NCBI GenBank assembly: GCA_016745315.1
Contig: CP066886.1
Location: 4,092,501 to 4,156,500, forward strand
Source of the DNA: Arthrospira sp. PCC 9108
Lineage (GTDB): Bacteria > Cyanobacteriota > Cyanobacteriia > Cyanobacteriales > Microcoleaceae
Length of the DNA stretch: 64,000 bases
Reading direction: 5' to 3'
Position 1 is the first letter of the stretch. Every line of letters begins with the position of its first letter. Under the pieces are notes generated by a model. That model ran no database searches. It had not been told where the DNA came from and worked only from the letters and a program-made list of their open reading frames with translations. A program made the translations under genes and the position numbers. This document shows positions 53,301 through 61,268 of this stretch, piece by piece.

Positions 53301-54630
53301 TGGCAGTGCTGACGGAACCATTAAACTTTGGCAAATTGCAGATATCAATAACATTTCTGTTGCTGCTAGTATCTCTGCACACGATAGCGATTTAAGAGGA
53401 TTAGCTTTTAGTCCTAATGGCAAAATACTGGCTAGTGGGAGTGGTGATCTCACCGCCAAACTGTGGGACGTTAGTGATATTCATCATCCCCAACTCCTCA
53501 ATACTTTACAAGAACATACTTCTTGGATAGACGAAATTGTTTTTACACCAGATGGTAAAATATTAGCTATGTGTGCGGCTGATAAAAAGGTGAGTTTGTG
53601 GAATGTTCAAAATATTAATAATATCAAGCTAAACAGCATTTTAGGAGGTTGGTGTAATTGGATACGTTCAATAGTTTTTAGTCCAGATGGAAAAACTTTA
53701 GCCAGTGGTAGCGATGACTACTACATAAGGATTTGGGATATAGAAACAGGTGATATATTAGCCAATTTACGGGGACATAAAGAACGAGTACAATCAGTGG
53801 CTTTTAGTCCAGATGGTCAAACGATCGCTAGTGCTAGTCGAGATTTTACCGTCAGGTGTTGGAGTGTTGATGATCATAAATGTTTGACTACATTGAGGGC
53901 ACACACAAACCAGTTATATGCCGTTGCTTTTAGTTACGATCATCAATTGTTAGTCAGTGCCGGGGATGACCGAACTATTAAGTTATGGAATGTGAGACCG
54001 ACCCCTAATTTAATCAATGAAATTAACCATTATCCTTGCAAAATATTTACAGTTGCTTTTAGTCCTGATAGTCAAAAAATAGCGGTGGGTGGCAGTGATA
54101 ATATTGTCCAAGTTTGGGACATTAATTTTCAGCAAACTTCCCTAAAATTTCGCGGACATCAGGGAGAGATAATCTCAGTTAATTTTAGTCCTAATGGGGA
54201 ACTACTGGCGAGCAGTAGTAATGATAATACGGTGCGTTTATGGGATGTTAAAACTCAAGAATGTCTGGCAATTTTTCCAGGTCAACAAGTTTGGACTTAC
54301 CTGATTTCATTTAGTCCAGACGGTCAACTATTGGCGAGTGGAGGAGAAAACAATACGGTGCGTTTGTGGGATGTGAGGACCCATGAATGTTATGCTACTT
54401 TTAACGGACATCAAAGCTGGGTGCTGGCGGTAGCTTTTAGCCCCGATGGTGAAACCTTGGCCAGTAGCAGTGCGGATGAGACAATTAAACTTTGGAATGT
54501 CCCAAGGCGAGAATGTCTCAAAACTTTGAGAGTACCCAGACTTTACGAAAGGGCGAATATCTGCGGGGTAAAAGGTTTGAGTGATGCCCAAAAAGGGAGT
54601 CTTAAAGTATTGGGGGCGATCGCCGAATAA
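50383..54630 (+). CDS. HTH-NACHT-pentapeptide-WD40 STAND protein
   Basis: A 1415-residue protein from ATG 50383 (MTPEEAFEFVNQKYL); an upstream GTG at 50299 gives 28 unlikely extra residues. In order: vMAP-like HTH (about 1-85); an alpha/beta region (about 95-235, FEWIIKIKARRGYDRILVRG) that could be a degenerate restriction-nuclease fold; NACHT ATPase with Walker A ILGEFGTGKTWF (about 285) and Walker B LLVMFDGFDEMA (about 362); a helical part; a few pentapeptide repeats (about 745-770); then 14 WD40 repeats, enough for two seven-bladed propellers. The tail (NICGVKGLSDAQKGSLKVLG) is common in cyanobacterial WD40-STAND proteins. Such proteins sense a trigger and oligomerise; many act in antiphage defence or signalling. 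Confidence 0.88.
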   Translation: MTPEEAFEFVNQKYLGDRQGKSISDLQKQIFCLSWQGKKYDEIETLINFNKVYIRQEAAKLWKRLTDLFDKPVTRTNFRLVVEQAIKADRDRCQFAFPQQMREWFEILDYEFDSRYNIQEVIEGNRFFEWIIKIKARRGYDRILVRGVEGEAELSDFNALRQSVENQRTNEGWLVAVRRVSKAARNAAQKSPNKNLFCYTFDELIDQEADFSGYCQWLEQEIQRRGIHHKYVPLACIKEEVDPHTKQKLGVSHYDEDDGWIDGYVNKWIDDTAKKHLSILGEFGTGKTWFIFHYAGKQLQRYLKAKHKGVERPRLPIVILLRDYASAVNMESLFSEFFFRQHEIPLRGGYSAFEWLNRQGKLLVMFDGFDEMAAKIDRQRMINNFWELAQTVVSGSKVILTCRTEHFPEAKEGRALLNAELQASVAALTGEPPQFEVLELKKFSDQQIRQALSFEASPATVEKVMNNHQLVDLARRPVMSQLILKALPDIEAGKAIDLARIYLYAVTRKMQHDIQKKRTFTSLADKLYFLCELSWEMLSKNRMSLNYREFPDRIRRLFESEVQQQKDLDHWHYDMMGQTMLIRNEDGDYSPAHRSLLEFFVAYKFAAELGILAPDFVELAQSQSHVNPQKTAQNYTWSNYFRREVDVNGEVISIAPLNMFSTESLAHLRTTFGEMPLTKAVLDLLLPMLRPVTNTDEENLQDICDRLREVVKATRRKTLEKVGYVGGNAITLLLKTDKAALEGCDLSHAVILGADFRGASLQDVNFTKANLTNCLFMESMNTVRALAFTPDGKVLATGDESGQIHIWRVADGSKIATLTGHRLSIKTLKFNENGQILVSASYDKIVNFWNLANHECFKSVLIEPDFLCDAPLMPKMKIFLSPNLKILASGSVDGTVQLWDINNGKCLAFLTGHTSWINRIVFSPDGQFLATTSKDTNIKIWDVANAKCLKTLQDHEEEVWGVAFSPDGQILASGSADGTIKLWQIADINNISVAASISAHDSDLRGLAFSPNGKILASGSGDLTAKLWDVSDIHHPQLLNTLQEHTSWIDEIVFTPDGKILAMCAADKKVSLWNVQNINNIKLNSILGGWCNWIRSIVFSPDGKTLASGSDDYYIRIWDIETGDILANLRGHKERVQSVAFSPDGQTIASASRDFTVRCWSVDDHKCLTTLRAHTNQLYAVAFSYDHQLLVSAGDDRTIKLWNVRPTPNLINEINHYPCKIFTVAFSPDSQKIAVGGSDNIVQVWDINFQQTSLKFRGHQGEIISVNFSPNGELLASSSNDNTVRLWDVKTQECLAIFPGQQVWTYLISFSPDGQLLASGGENNTVRLWDVRTHECYATFNGHQSWVLAVAFSPDGETLASSSADETIKLWNVPRRECLKTLRVPRLYERANICGVKGLSDAQKGSLKVLGAIAE

Positions 54631-54782
54631 CTGACGTTAATTGTTGTCCATTGGGTTGGGTTCCCACTGTGAGGGGTCAGAGTTTGATGGGGCGGTGTTG
54701 TCAAGCAGACTAGGAAATTGTGCGCTTCTAGCTAGGACCAGGTGGAGCATGGTATAGTACGCCTTGCTAAGGATTAAGGTAT

Positions 54783-54892
54783 GTTATAGCGGTTCGGTGG
54801 ATTAGTGAGGTACTTTTCAAAGCCCCTCTCCCCTCTTGGGAGAGGGGTTTGGGGTGAGGGCCGTACCTTATGGATATGAGAAACGCTATAAC
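54783..54892. repeat. 110-bp nested inverted-repeat element
   Basis: Outer arms GTTATAGCG (54783-54791) and CGCTATAAC (54884-54892) are perfect inverted repeats. Inside are GGTAC/GTACC arms and a perfect 10-bp stem CCCCTCTCCC / GGGAGAGGGG (54823-54847). The element lies in the gap between the NACHT-WD40 gene and an oxidoreductase gene. It looks like a small non-autonomous or REP-like element. The rest of the 54631-54971 gap shows nothing else. Confidence 0.75.
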
Positions 54893-54986
54893 TGAAATTA
54901 TCCTAAAATTAATTATTGCCGGAACAGCATTAAGATCAACATTTCCGGCTTTACCATTATAAATTGTCGAATTGACAGCATATTTT

Positions 54987-56006
54987 ATGACGAATCATCA
55001 GCCAAATACCCATGCAACGGATAACCCCATACCTATAGGAGTCCTAGGGTTTGGTGGTTTAGGGCAAGCGGCGGCTAGGGTATTAACCCCTAAACAAGAA
55101 ATGCGCTGGGTAGCAGCAGCAGATCAAAAGGGCTATATCTATTCGCCGGAAGGACTAGATCCAGACCTGTGCATCAGGACATATCGCGATCGCGGTTCTG
55201 TAGCAGACATAGAACCAGGCGGAACCCACAGCACCCAGAGTATTATCGACTTAATTAACCATGCTCCCTTGGTCAAAGGTTACTTTTTGGCGCTGCCTAA
55301 TTTACCGAATACGTTTATGGCTTCGGTAGCCCAAGCCTTTATTAACTCGGGTTGGCAGGGAGTTCTAGTCGATGCCCTCAAGCGTACCAGTGCGGTGGAA
55401 CAACTCCTAGAACTTCAGGAAGAGTTAAAAGCGGCTGGCATTACCTATATGACAGGTTGTGGCGCTACTCCGGGTTTACTGACGGCGGCGGCGGCGATCG
55501 CTGCCCAAAGTTATGCAGAAATTCACAGCGTTAACATCACCTTTGGGGTTGGTATAGCTAACTGGGAAGCCTACAGAGCTACTATCAGGGAAGATATTGC
55601 CCACCTTCCTGGTTATAACGTAGAAACAGCTAGGGCGATGACAGATGCGGAAGTAGAAGCCCTATTAGACAAAACTAATGGTTTACTGAAACTGGAGGAC
55701 ATGGAACACGCGGACGATATTATGTTGGAATTGGCGGGTATTTGTTCTCGCGATCGCGTTACTGTTGGCGGAATTGTCGATACCCGTAACCCCAAAAAAC
55801 CCCTGAGTACCAATGTGCAAGTCACGGGTCGCACCTTCGAGGGGAAAATCTCCACCCACACCTTTACTCTGGGTGATGAAACTAGCATGGCTGCCAATGT
55901 CTGCGGTCCAGCTTTTGGCTACTTAAAAGCCGGGGTAAAATTGCACCAAAGGGGCATTTATGGACTGTTCACTGCCGCCGAAGTTATGCCGCAGTTTGTC
56001 CGTTAA
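54987..56006 (+). CDS. NAD(P)-binding oxidoreductase, saccharopine-dehydrogenase-like
   Basis: A 339-residue protein from ATG 54987 (MTNHQPNTHATD); a TTG five codons upstream is less likely. The N-terminus has a Rossmann motif, IGVLGFGGLGQAAARVL. Further on, GYFLALPNLPNTF and TGCGATPGLLTAAAAIA resemble saccharopine-dehydrogenase-like reductases. The reaction is not known. It precedes ssb on the same strand by about 100 bp. Confidence 0.8.
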   Translation: MTNHQPNTHATDNPIPIGVLGFGGLGQAAARVLTPKQEMRWVAAADQKGYIYSPEGLDPDLCIRTYRDRGSVADIEPGGTHSTQSIIDLINHAPLVKGYFLALPNLPNTFMASVAQAFINSGWQGVLVDALKRTSAVEQLLELQEELKAAGITYMTGCGATPGLLTAAAAIAAQSYAEIHSVNITFGVGIANWEAYRATIREDIAHLPGYNVETARAMTDAEVEALLDKTNGLLKLEDMEHADDIMLELAGICSRDRVTVGGIVDTRNPKKPLSTNVQVTGRTFEGKISTHTFTLGDETSMAANVCGPAFGYLKAGVKLHQRGIYGLFTAAEVMPQFVR

Positions 56007-56109
56007 GCCTCGACAGCAACAGCCGATAAAAAGCTCCCTGCCTACTGGTTCACGGTTTGATAGAATGGGAGCCAGGCTTCTGCCTATAATCACTAACCGG
56101 AGAAATTGA

Positions 56110-56173
56110 ATGAGTCTAAATGTGGTTACCCTTGTGGGACGAGCCGGAGCTGATCCGGATGTCAAATATTTTG
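56110..56173 (+). CDS. ssb: Single-stranded DNA-binding protein Ssb, exon 1
   Basis: The 5' exon encodes MSLNVVTLVGRAGADPDVKYF plus the first base of a Glu codon. A GGAG ribosome binding site precedes it. Read straight on, the frame meets a stop (TAG) within 16 bp of the intron start, giving only a 25-residue peptide. Joining base 56173 to base 58509 gives KYF-E-SGSVKCRLTLAV, an exact in-frame match to the expected OB-fold sequence. The two exons total 363 bp, 120 residues plus a stop, normal for short cyanobacterial Ssb. Confidence 0.92.
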
Positions 56174-56775
56174 GTGCGACCCGTTAGATGGAAAAGCTGC
56201 CCAGTTGGGTAGCGTGCCATCTGCGTAGACTAAGACAAATGCGGTCACAGGTCTATGATAACTGGGTGTCTGGGTAGGTGAGGGTCTCACCAATTCCTAC
56301 CGTCGTGATGCAGACGAAGCGACACCCCCACCGGGGAGACTGACTATCAATCTGGTGAAGCGGGGTGTAACGGAGGTAATCGTCAACCCATGGCGAAATC
56401 CCTTCTAGCTGAGATGAGTATGAGTAAGGTTAACTGAATCCACGTCTGAACCGTCGTTATTGATGACAGCCTACATGGGTTATGGGCTGGGCCAAAAGGC
56501 AAGGATAAGGGCTGGGCAACTCGAAATTTGACCCGGAGCATCCCCGAAAAAACCCGGCGGATAGTGGAACTCTAACCTCATCGTAAAGCAGACACTCGGA
56601 ACGGGGTAATCCGGCGTATATCTCTCGGACAGGTCGATAACCGAGTAGGCGGTCAAGCTGCATGATGGCGCTGGAAAAGATTGACTCAGAAGCAAAGGCC
56701 TTTAGGAAACTAGAGGATAAGCCCACGGAGTCACGGTTACTTGGAGATGGATAATCAAGTGAGAGTTAATAAGCT

Positions 56776-58272
56776 ATGAACACGGTAAAACCGATGTATG
56801 GATGGGAGACAATGAACTGGGCGAAAGTTCAGCGGGATGTCTTGAAGCTCCAAAAGAGAATCTATCGAGCCTCGAAACGTGGCGATGTCAAGGCTGTTCG
56901 TAAGTTGCAAAGGTTGTTGACTAATTCCAGGGATGCCAAAATCCTGGCGGTGCGGGAAGTTATCCCGGAAAATGGTAGCCAAAAGACGGCGGGAGTTGAT
57001 GGGGTCAAAAGACTCAGGAATCAGGAGAAGCTAGATTTAGCTAACTGCTTAAAACTGGGAAGGAAAACCCAAGGACTCCGCCGGGTGTCGATACCTGAAC
57101 CAGGAAGGGACGAAAAGCGTGCCGTTGGTATCCTAATGATGATGGAAAAAGCTAAACAAGGGCTGGTGAAGCTGGCACTTGAACCGGAATGGGAGGCAAG
57201 GTTTGACCGGAATTCCTACGGGTTCCGCCCCCGACGGTCTGCTCAAGATGCGATCGCAGCAATTTTCAATGGCATGAAGGAAGATCATAAATATGTCCTA
57301 GATGCACATATTGAGAAATGCTTTGAGGGAATTTACCATCAGAAGCTACTAGCCAAACTAAATACCTACCCTACACTCAGGCGAGAAATCAAAGCCTGGT
57401 TGAAATCTGGGGTAATGGACGGAAAGGAATTGTTCCCGACGGAGACTGATACACCCCAAGGGGGATTGATGCCACTATTGGCAAATATCGCCCTTGACGG
57501 CTTGGAAAGTCTCTTAGAGGATAAATTCCAGGGTGGAGTAGCTAACTGTGGCAATGGGAAAGCGACAGTGGTCAGATATGCTGATGATTTGGTGGTATTG
57601 GACGGGGAACTTGAGGTGATCCTGGCAGCCAAGGAGACTATAGAAGCGTGGTTGATGGAAATGGGGTTAAAACTCAAGGACGGTAACACCCGCATTAGTC
57701 ACACCTTCATAGAACATGAGGGAAATATAGGCTGGGATTTTCTGGGGTACAATATCCGACAATATCCCACAAGGGAAAAGCGATCGCGCGCGACCGGAAA
57801 CACGGAGCAGAAAAGAGGCTTTCAAACTATCATCAAACCCAGTCAAGGGGCAATAAAACGCCACTTACAGAAAGTAGATGAGATCATCAGAAGCCACAAA
57901 AACTCAAGTCAAGAACAACTGATCAATGCACTAAACCCAATCATTAGAGGGTGGTCGTCATATTACTCGACTGTGAGTAGTAAGGGAATCTTTGGTAAAA
58001 TTGACAGTATTTTGTTCCACAAATTGAGAGGATGGGCTTTCTTTAGAAGGAATCGAAATCAGAACAAAACTGATGTGATATCGAGTTACTGGGGAGTCAA
58101 CAAAGGCATCGGATGGAAATTTATCACACCAGATCACAAATACTGTCTGGAAAAACATAGCCAAACTATGCTCGAACGGCAGGTTAAAGTCAAAGGGGAA
58201 AAAAGCCCGTTTGATGAAGATTACGTTTATGGGAGTGGGCGGCTATGGAACTATCCGGGAAAATGCCACTAA
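56776..58272 (+). CDS. Group II intron maturase / reverse transcriptase-like protein
   Basis: A 498-residue protein. Clear RT landmarks: NSYGFRPRRSAQDAI (about 144-158), RT motif A at DAHIEKCFEGI (176-186), QGG box (TPQGGLMPLLANIAL), YADD box (268-271), and the maturase (X) domain (LNPIIRGWSSYYSTV, FHKLRGWAFFRRN). In motif A the catalytic Asp appears as His178 (usual form DADI..CFD), and the following FD is FE. The QGG box is one residue short (usual form QGGxISPLL). The C-terminus lacks an HNH endonuclease. Splicing help is plausible; reverse transcription and mobility are doubtful. Confidence 0.9.
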   Translation: MNTVKPMYGWETMNWAKVQRDVLKLQKRIYRASKRGDVKAVRKLQRLLTNSRDAKILAVREVIPENGSQKTAGVDGVKRLRNQEKLDLANCLKLGRKTQGLRRVSIPEPGRDEKRAVGILMMMEKAKQGLVKLALEPEWEARFDRNSYGFRPRRSAQDAIAAIFNGMKEDHKYVLDAHIEKCFEGIYHQKLLAKLNTYPTLRREIKAWLKSGVMDGKELFPTETDTPQGGLMPLLANIALDGLESLLEDKFQGGVANCGNGKATVVRYADDLVVLDGELEVILAAKETIEAWLMEMGLKLKDGNTRISHTFIEHEGNIGWDFLGYNIRQYPTREKRSRATGNTEQKRGFQTIIKPSQGAIKRHLQKVDEIIRSHKNSSQEQLINALNPIIRGWSSYYSTVSSKGIFGKIDSILFHKLRGWAFFRRNRNQNKTDVISSYWGVNKGIGWKFITPDHKYCLEKHSQTMLERQVKVKGEKSPFDEDYVYGSGRLWNYPGKCH

Positions 58273-58432
58273 TGCTATCTAAGTTTATACAGTAGATAAT
58301 GTGAGAGAAGGTGATAACTCACATTGATGGTAATTGAGCCAAGAACAAACTGGAGAACTTAGAACTGTTACACGGACACTGCCATGATATCAGAGACGCT
58401 AGAGGTATCTATATAATGACTGAGTAACTGAG

Positions 58433-58466
58433 GAGCCGTGTGAGGGGAAACTTTCACGCACGGTTC
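58433..58466 (+). ncRNA. Group II intron domain V
   Basis: A 34-nt hairpin with the conserved AGC triad at its foot and a GAAA tetraloop, matching the catalytic core of group II ribozymes. Its intact form argues that the intron still splices. Confidence 0.85.
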
Positions 58467-58508
58467 TGGATCAGAGGTAGGAAAGGTGACTTTCTTATCG
58501 ACTGTAAT

Positions 58509-58807
58509 AGTCAGGATCAGTAAAATGTCGATTGACTTTAGCTGTCAGGCGCAGAAGTCGCAACAGCGATAAACCAGACTGGTTTAATTTAGACATTTGG
58601 GATAAGACGGCTGAAATTGCTGCCAACTATGTCCGTAAGGGCAGTTTGATTGGAGTGAAGGGAACATTAAAGATTGATACATGGACTGACCGCAATACGG
58701 GTGTACCACGCTCGATTCCGGTGATTGTGGTCGATCAACTTGATCTACTAGGATCTCGTCAGGATAATCAGGCATCTGGTGTTCCTGAGAATTATGATGA
58801 GTTCTAG
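58509..58807 (+). CDS. ssb: Single-stranded DNA-binding protein Ssb, exon 2
   Basis: The 3' exon encodes the rest of the OB fold: LTLAVRRRSRNSDKPDWFNL, IWDKTAEIAANYVRKGSLIG, and IPVIVVDQLDLLGSRQDN, ending in an acidic tip, NYDEF, of the kind that binds partner proteins. Ssb coats single-stranded DNA in replication, repair and recombination. Alone, this exon has no proper start; an in-frame TTG at 58532 lies in the middle of the fold. Confidence 0.92.
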
Positions 58808-58905
58808 GGGTATGATCTGGTAGTCGGGTTGATAACATGGTTAAAATCCGACTACTAGGGGAGTACCACCCCTGATGTGTTGCACTATGAAAGTTTATTT
58901 TTGTT

Positions 58906-59439
58906 GTGAGTTCACCAGAATTAGATCGGATTTTGCATGAGTACAGATCTGGACAAATAGCCTTTGAACAGGGTCGATATCGCCAATCGGTGCTACATTT
59001 GGAAACAGCGAGAGATGCAGTGGAGGCTAACTCTGGGTTGGGTGGCGAAGTCCAGATTTGGCTAGTGACGGCCTATGAAGCCCTAGGGGAAAGACAAAAG
59101 GCGATCGCTCTTTGTAAAACCCTCAAATTTCATCCCAGCCTAGAAACTAGGAAACAGTCGCGGCGCTTGCTAGAAATTTTGGAAGCACCGAAACTCTATA
59201 GGGGTTCAGAAGGGTTAATCGAAATTCCCGATCTGAGTAACTTAGGAGAAAATGCCGATAAGTTTCCTGTAGCATCATCAAGCCGAGAAAATTCTGCTAA
59301 AGCAGATCAACTCAATTCTCAATCACCAGACCCAGACATTGACCTAACTCAGGTTAATACTAAAGATAATCAATTTTTGTGGGTGGCTCTGATTTTCCTG
59401 GGGTTGACAGTAACTAGCTTACTGTTTGCGAACAGTTGA
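58906..59439 (+). CDS. TPR-like protein with C-terminal membrane anchor
   Basis: A 177-residue protein with a GTG start. Residues about 5-95 form two or three TPR-like helical repeats (EYRSGQIAFEQGRYRQSVLH, WLVTAYEALGERQKAIALCK). A disordered, Ser/Asp-rich linker and one membrane span at the very end (about 157-174) follow, so it is probably a tail-anchored protein. The function is unknown. It lies just after ssb. Confidence 0.75.
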   Translation: MSSPELDRILHEYRSGQIAFEQGRYRQSVLHLETARDAVEANSGLGGEVQIWLVTAYEALGERQKAIALCKTLKFHPSLETRKQSRRLLEILEAPKLYRGSEGLIEIPDLSNLGENADKFPVASSSRENSAKADQLNSQSPDPDIDLTQVNTKDNQFLWVALIFLGLTVTSLLFANS

Positions 59440-59495
59440 GACGACAATGGTCTAAATCCCCTAATGCACGGAATCACTCGTAGTGTAACAATAGT

Positions 59496-60443
59496 ATGGA
59501 AACGGAAACTCCAGACCTAGAAAGCATTAAGCGCCAGTTAATGAGTATTAGACGACCGAAAAAACCTAAGATGCTGGTAGTAGACGATGAACCAGATAAT
59601 TTGGATCTGCTATATCGTACTTTTCGGAGAGATTTTAGCGTTTTTAAAGCGGAAAGCGGGATCCGCGCCCTAGAAATTCTCTCTCAGGAAGGCGAGGTGG
59701 CGGTGATCATATCTGATCAACGGATGCCAGAAATGAAGGGGACTGAATTTCTCAGTAAAACTGTACCTCAGTTCCCTAACACGGTGCGGATTATTCTTAC
59801 CGGGTTTACAGATATTGAAGACTTGGTGGACGCGATTAATTCCGGCCAGGTGTATAAATACATTACTAAGCCTTGGGACCCGAATGAGTTAAAAACGGTG
59901 GTTCAACGAGCGACGGAAACCTATGAACTGCTGAAACTGCGGACGGAGCAACTATGCCGAGCCAACAGCCAGATTCAACTGTTGAGTGATATTATAGGCA
60001 TGGCACTCAAGGCGACGGAGATAGAGGAAACTCTACGGGCGATCGCTAAGGCTATTGGAGAACAGATCGAGGCTGATGGGGTGATTCTGCAAGTGGTTTC
60101 CTCAGATAGTTTGGCTACCACGGCCGGAGCCTATGGTATCGTGGAGGATGTGAAGGGTTGGCTGGCTGATGATCAGATTGTCAGTGAAGCGATCGCCACG
60201 AAAGTCGCCCAGGGTGAAATCAATATTCCCAATAACTCAGCTCTGGCGGGAAGCGATCGCTATAAAAGCGCCAATATCCAAGCTCACCTGTGTACCCCCA
60301 TTATCGATCGCAATCAAGTGGTCGCCGTGTTTTCCCTCCAATGGCAAAAACCCTGTCAACTGTCCCCAGATGACCTGTATACGGTTAGGTTGGTGGCTCA
60401 GGAAATGGCTCTAGTTCTATCTCGCTTACATCAATCAACTTAA
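59496..60443 (+). CDS. Response regulator with receiver and GAF domain
   Basis: A 315-residue protein. The receiver domain (about 25-145) has an acidic pair VVDDEPDN, phosphoacceptor Asp74 in IISDQRMPEM, Thr in ILTGFTD and Lys in YKYITKPWDP. After a coiled-coil linker (about 145-175) comes a GAF-like domain (about 185-310, LCTPIIDRNQVVAVFSLQW). No output domain is present, so it probably signals by protein contact or by binding a ligand in the GAF pocket. menG follows 3 bp downstream. Confidence 0.88.
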   Translation: METETPDLESIKRQLMSIRRPKKPKMLVVDDEPDNLDLLYRTFRRDFSVFKAESGIRALEILSQEGEVAVIISDQRMPEMKGTEFLSKTVPQFPNTVRIILTGFTDIEDLVDAINSGQVYKYITKPWDPNELKTVVQRATETYELLKLRTEQLCRANSQIQLLSDIIGMALKATEIEETLRAIAKAIGEQIEADGVILQVVSSDSLATTAGAYGIVEDVKGWLADDQIVSEAIATKVAQGEINIPNNSALAGSDRYKSANIQAHLCTPIIDRNQVVAVFSLQWQKPCQLSPDDLYTVRLVAQEMALVLSRLHQST

Positions 60444-60446
60444 AAT

Positions 60447-61157
60447 ATGAAGCTAGATAGAACCGAAGAACATATCCAAAACCTGTTTAACCGTATTGCT
60501 CCGGTCTATGACCAGATGAACGACTGGCTAAGTTTTGGGAGTCATCGCATTTGGAAACAAATGGCGGTAAACTGGAGCGGCGCTCGTCCCGGTCATATAG
60601 GCTTAGATCTATGTTGCGGGACTGGTGACTTAACTAGACTTTTGGCTCTCAAGGTCGGTGGCTCAGGACAAGTGGTTGGGGTGGATTTTTCCCGGCAACT
60701 GCTGGCCATTGCTGGCGATCGCCAACCACCTTTTACCCTATCCCCGGCTCCCATTACTTGGGTAGAAGCAGATGTACTAGATCTTCCCTTTGGGGATCAT
60801 CATTTTGACTGTGCTACCATGGGTTATGGTTTGCGTAATGTGCTAGACATTCCCCGCAGCCTAAAAGAACTCCATCGCGTCCTGAAACCCGGTGGGACGG
60901 CGGCGATTTTAGATTTTCACCGTCCTGAGAATGGCTTTAAAACCTTTCAACAATGGTATCTCGATCGCGTTGTTGTTCCAGTAGCTAATACTTTCGGACT
61001 AAAGGCTGAGTACGCCTACCTTAATCCTAGCCTAGAAAAATTCCCCACAGGTCCCGAACAGGTCGCCCTAGCAAAGGAAGCTAATTTTAGTCGGGCTACT
61101 CACTATGCGATCGCAGGGGGTATGATGGGAGTATTGGTTCTTGAATCAGGGGGGTGA
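60447..61157 (+). CDS. menG: Demethylmenaquinone / demethylphylloquinone methyltransferase
   Basis: A 236-residue UbiE/MenG-type SAM methyltransferase. Motif I is GLDLCCGTGDLTRLL (about 52-66); the family signature YDQMNDWLSFGSHRIWK (about 22-38) and YGLRNVLDIPRSLKELHRVL are clear. In cyanobacteria it methylates demethylphylloquinone, the last step in making the photosystem I quinone. It starts 3 bp after the response regulator, probably in one transcript. Confidence 0.92.
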   Translation: MKLDRTEEHIQNLFNRIAPVYDQMNDWLSFGSHRIWKQMAVNWSGARPGHIGLDLCCGTGDLTRLLALKVGGSGQVVGVDFSRQLLAIAGDRQPPFTLSPAPITWVEADVLDLPFGDHHFDCATMGYGLRNVLDIPRSLKELHRVLKPGGTAAILDFHRPENGFKTFQQWYLDRVVVPVANTFGLKAEYAYLNPSLEKFPTGPEQVALAKEANFSRATHYAIAGGMMGVLVLESGG

Positions 61158-61268
61158 TGAGCTAAAACATCGCGATCGCACCAACCACCCTAATTCAGAA
61201 AGGCGAATAGAAAAGGCAATTCGTCAGTTGTCCTAGTTAGCTGGGATTTGCAGAAATGTTGTGGCACA

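Larger units (their letters stand above)
56174..58508 (+). mobile_element. Group II intron inside ssb
   Basis: A 2335-bp intron. The 5' end is GTGCGAC (56174-56180), the standard group II start. The 3' end is ...CTGTAAT, with the expected AY. Domain V is clear at 58433-58466 (GAGCCGTGTG, GAAA loop, CGCACGGTTC, 34 nt, AGC triad at 58434-58436), followed by a domain VI-like hairpin. A maturase ORF fills domain IV. Boundaries were fixed by requiring the ssb frame to continue, and they agree with both intron end rules. Intron class and EBS/IBS pairs were not resolved by eye. Confidence 0.92.
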
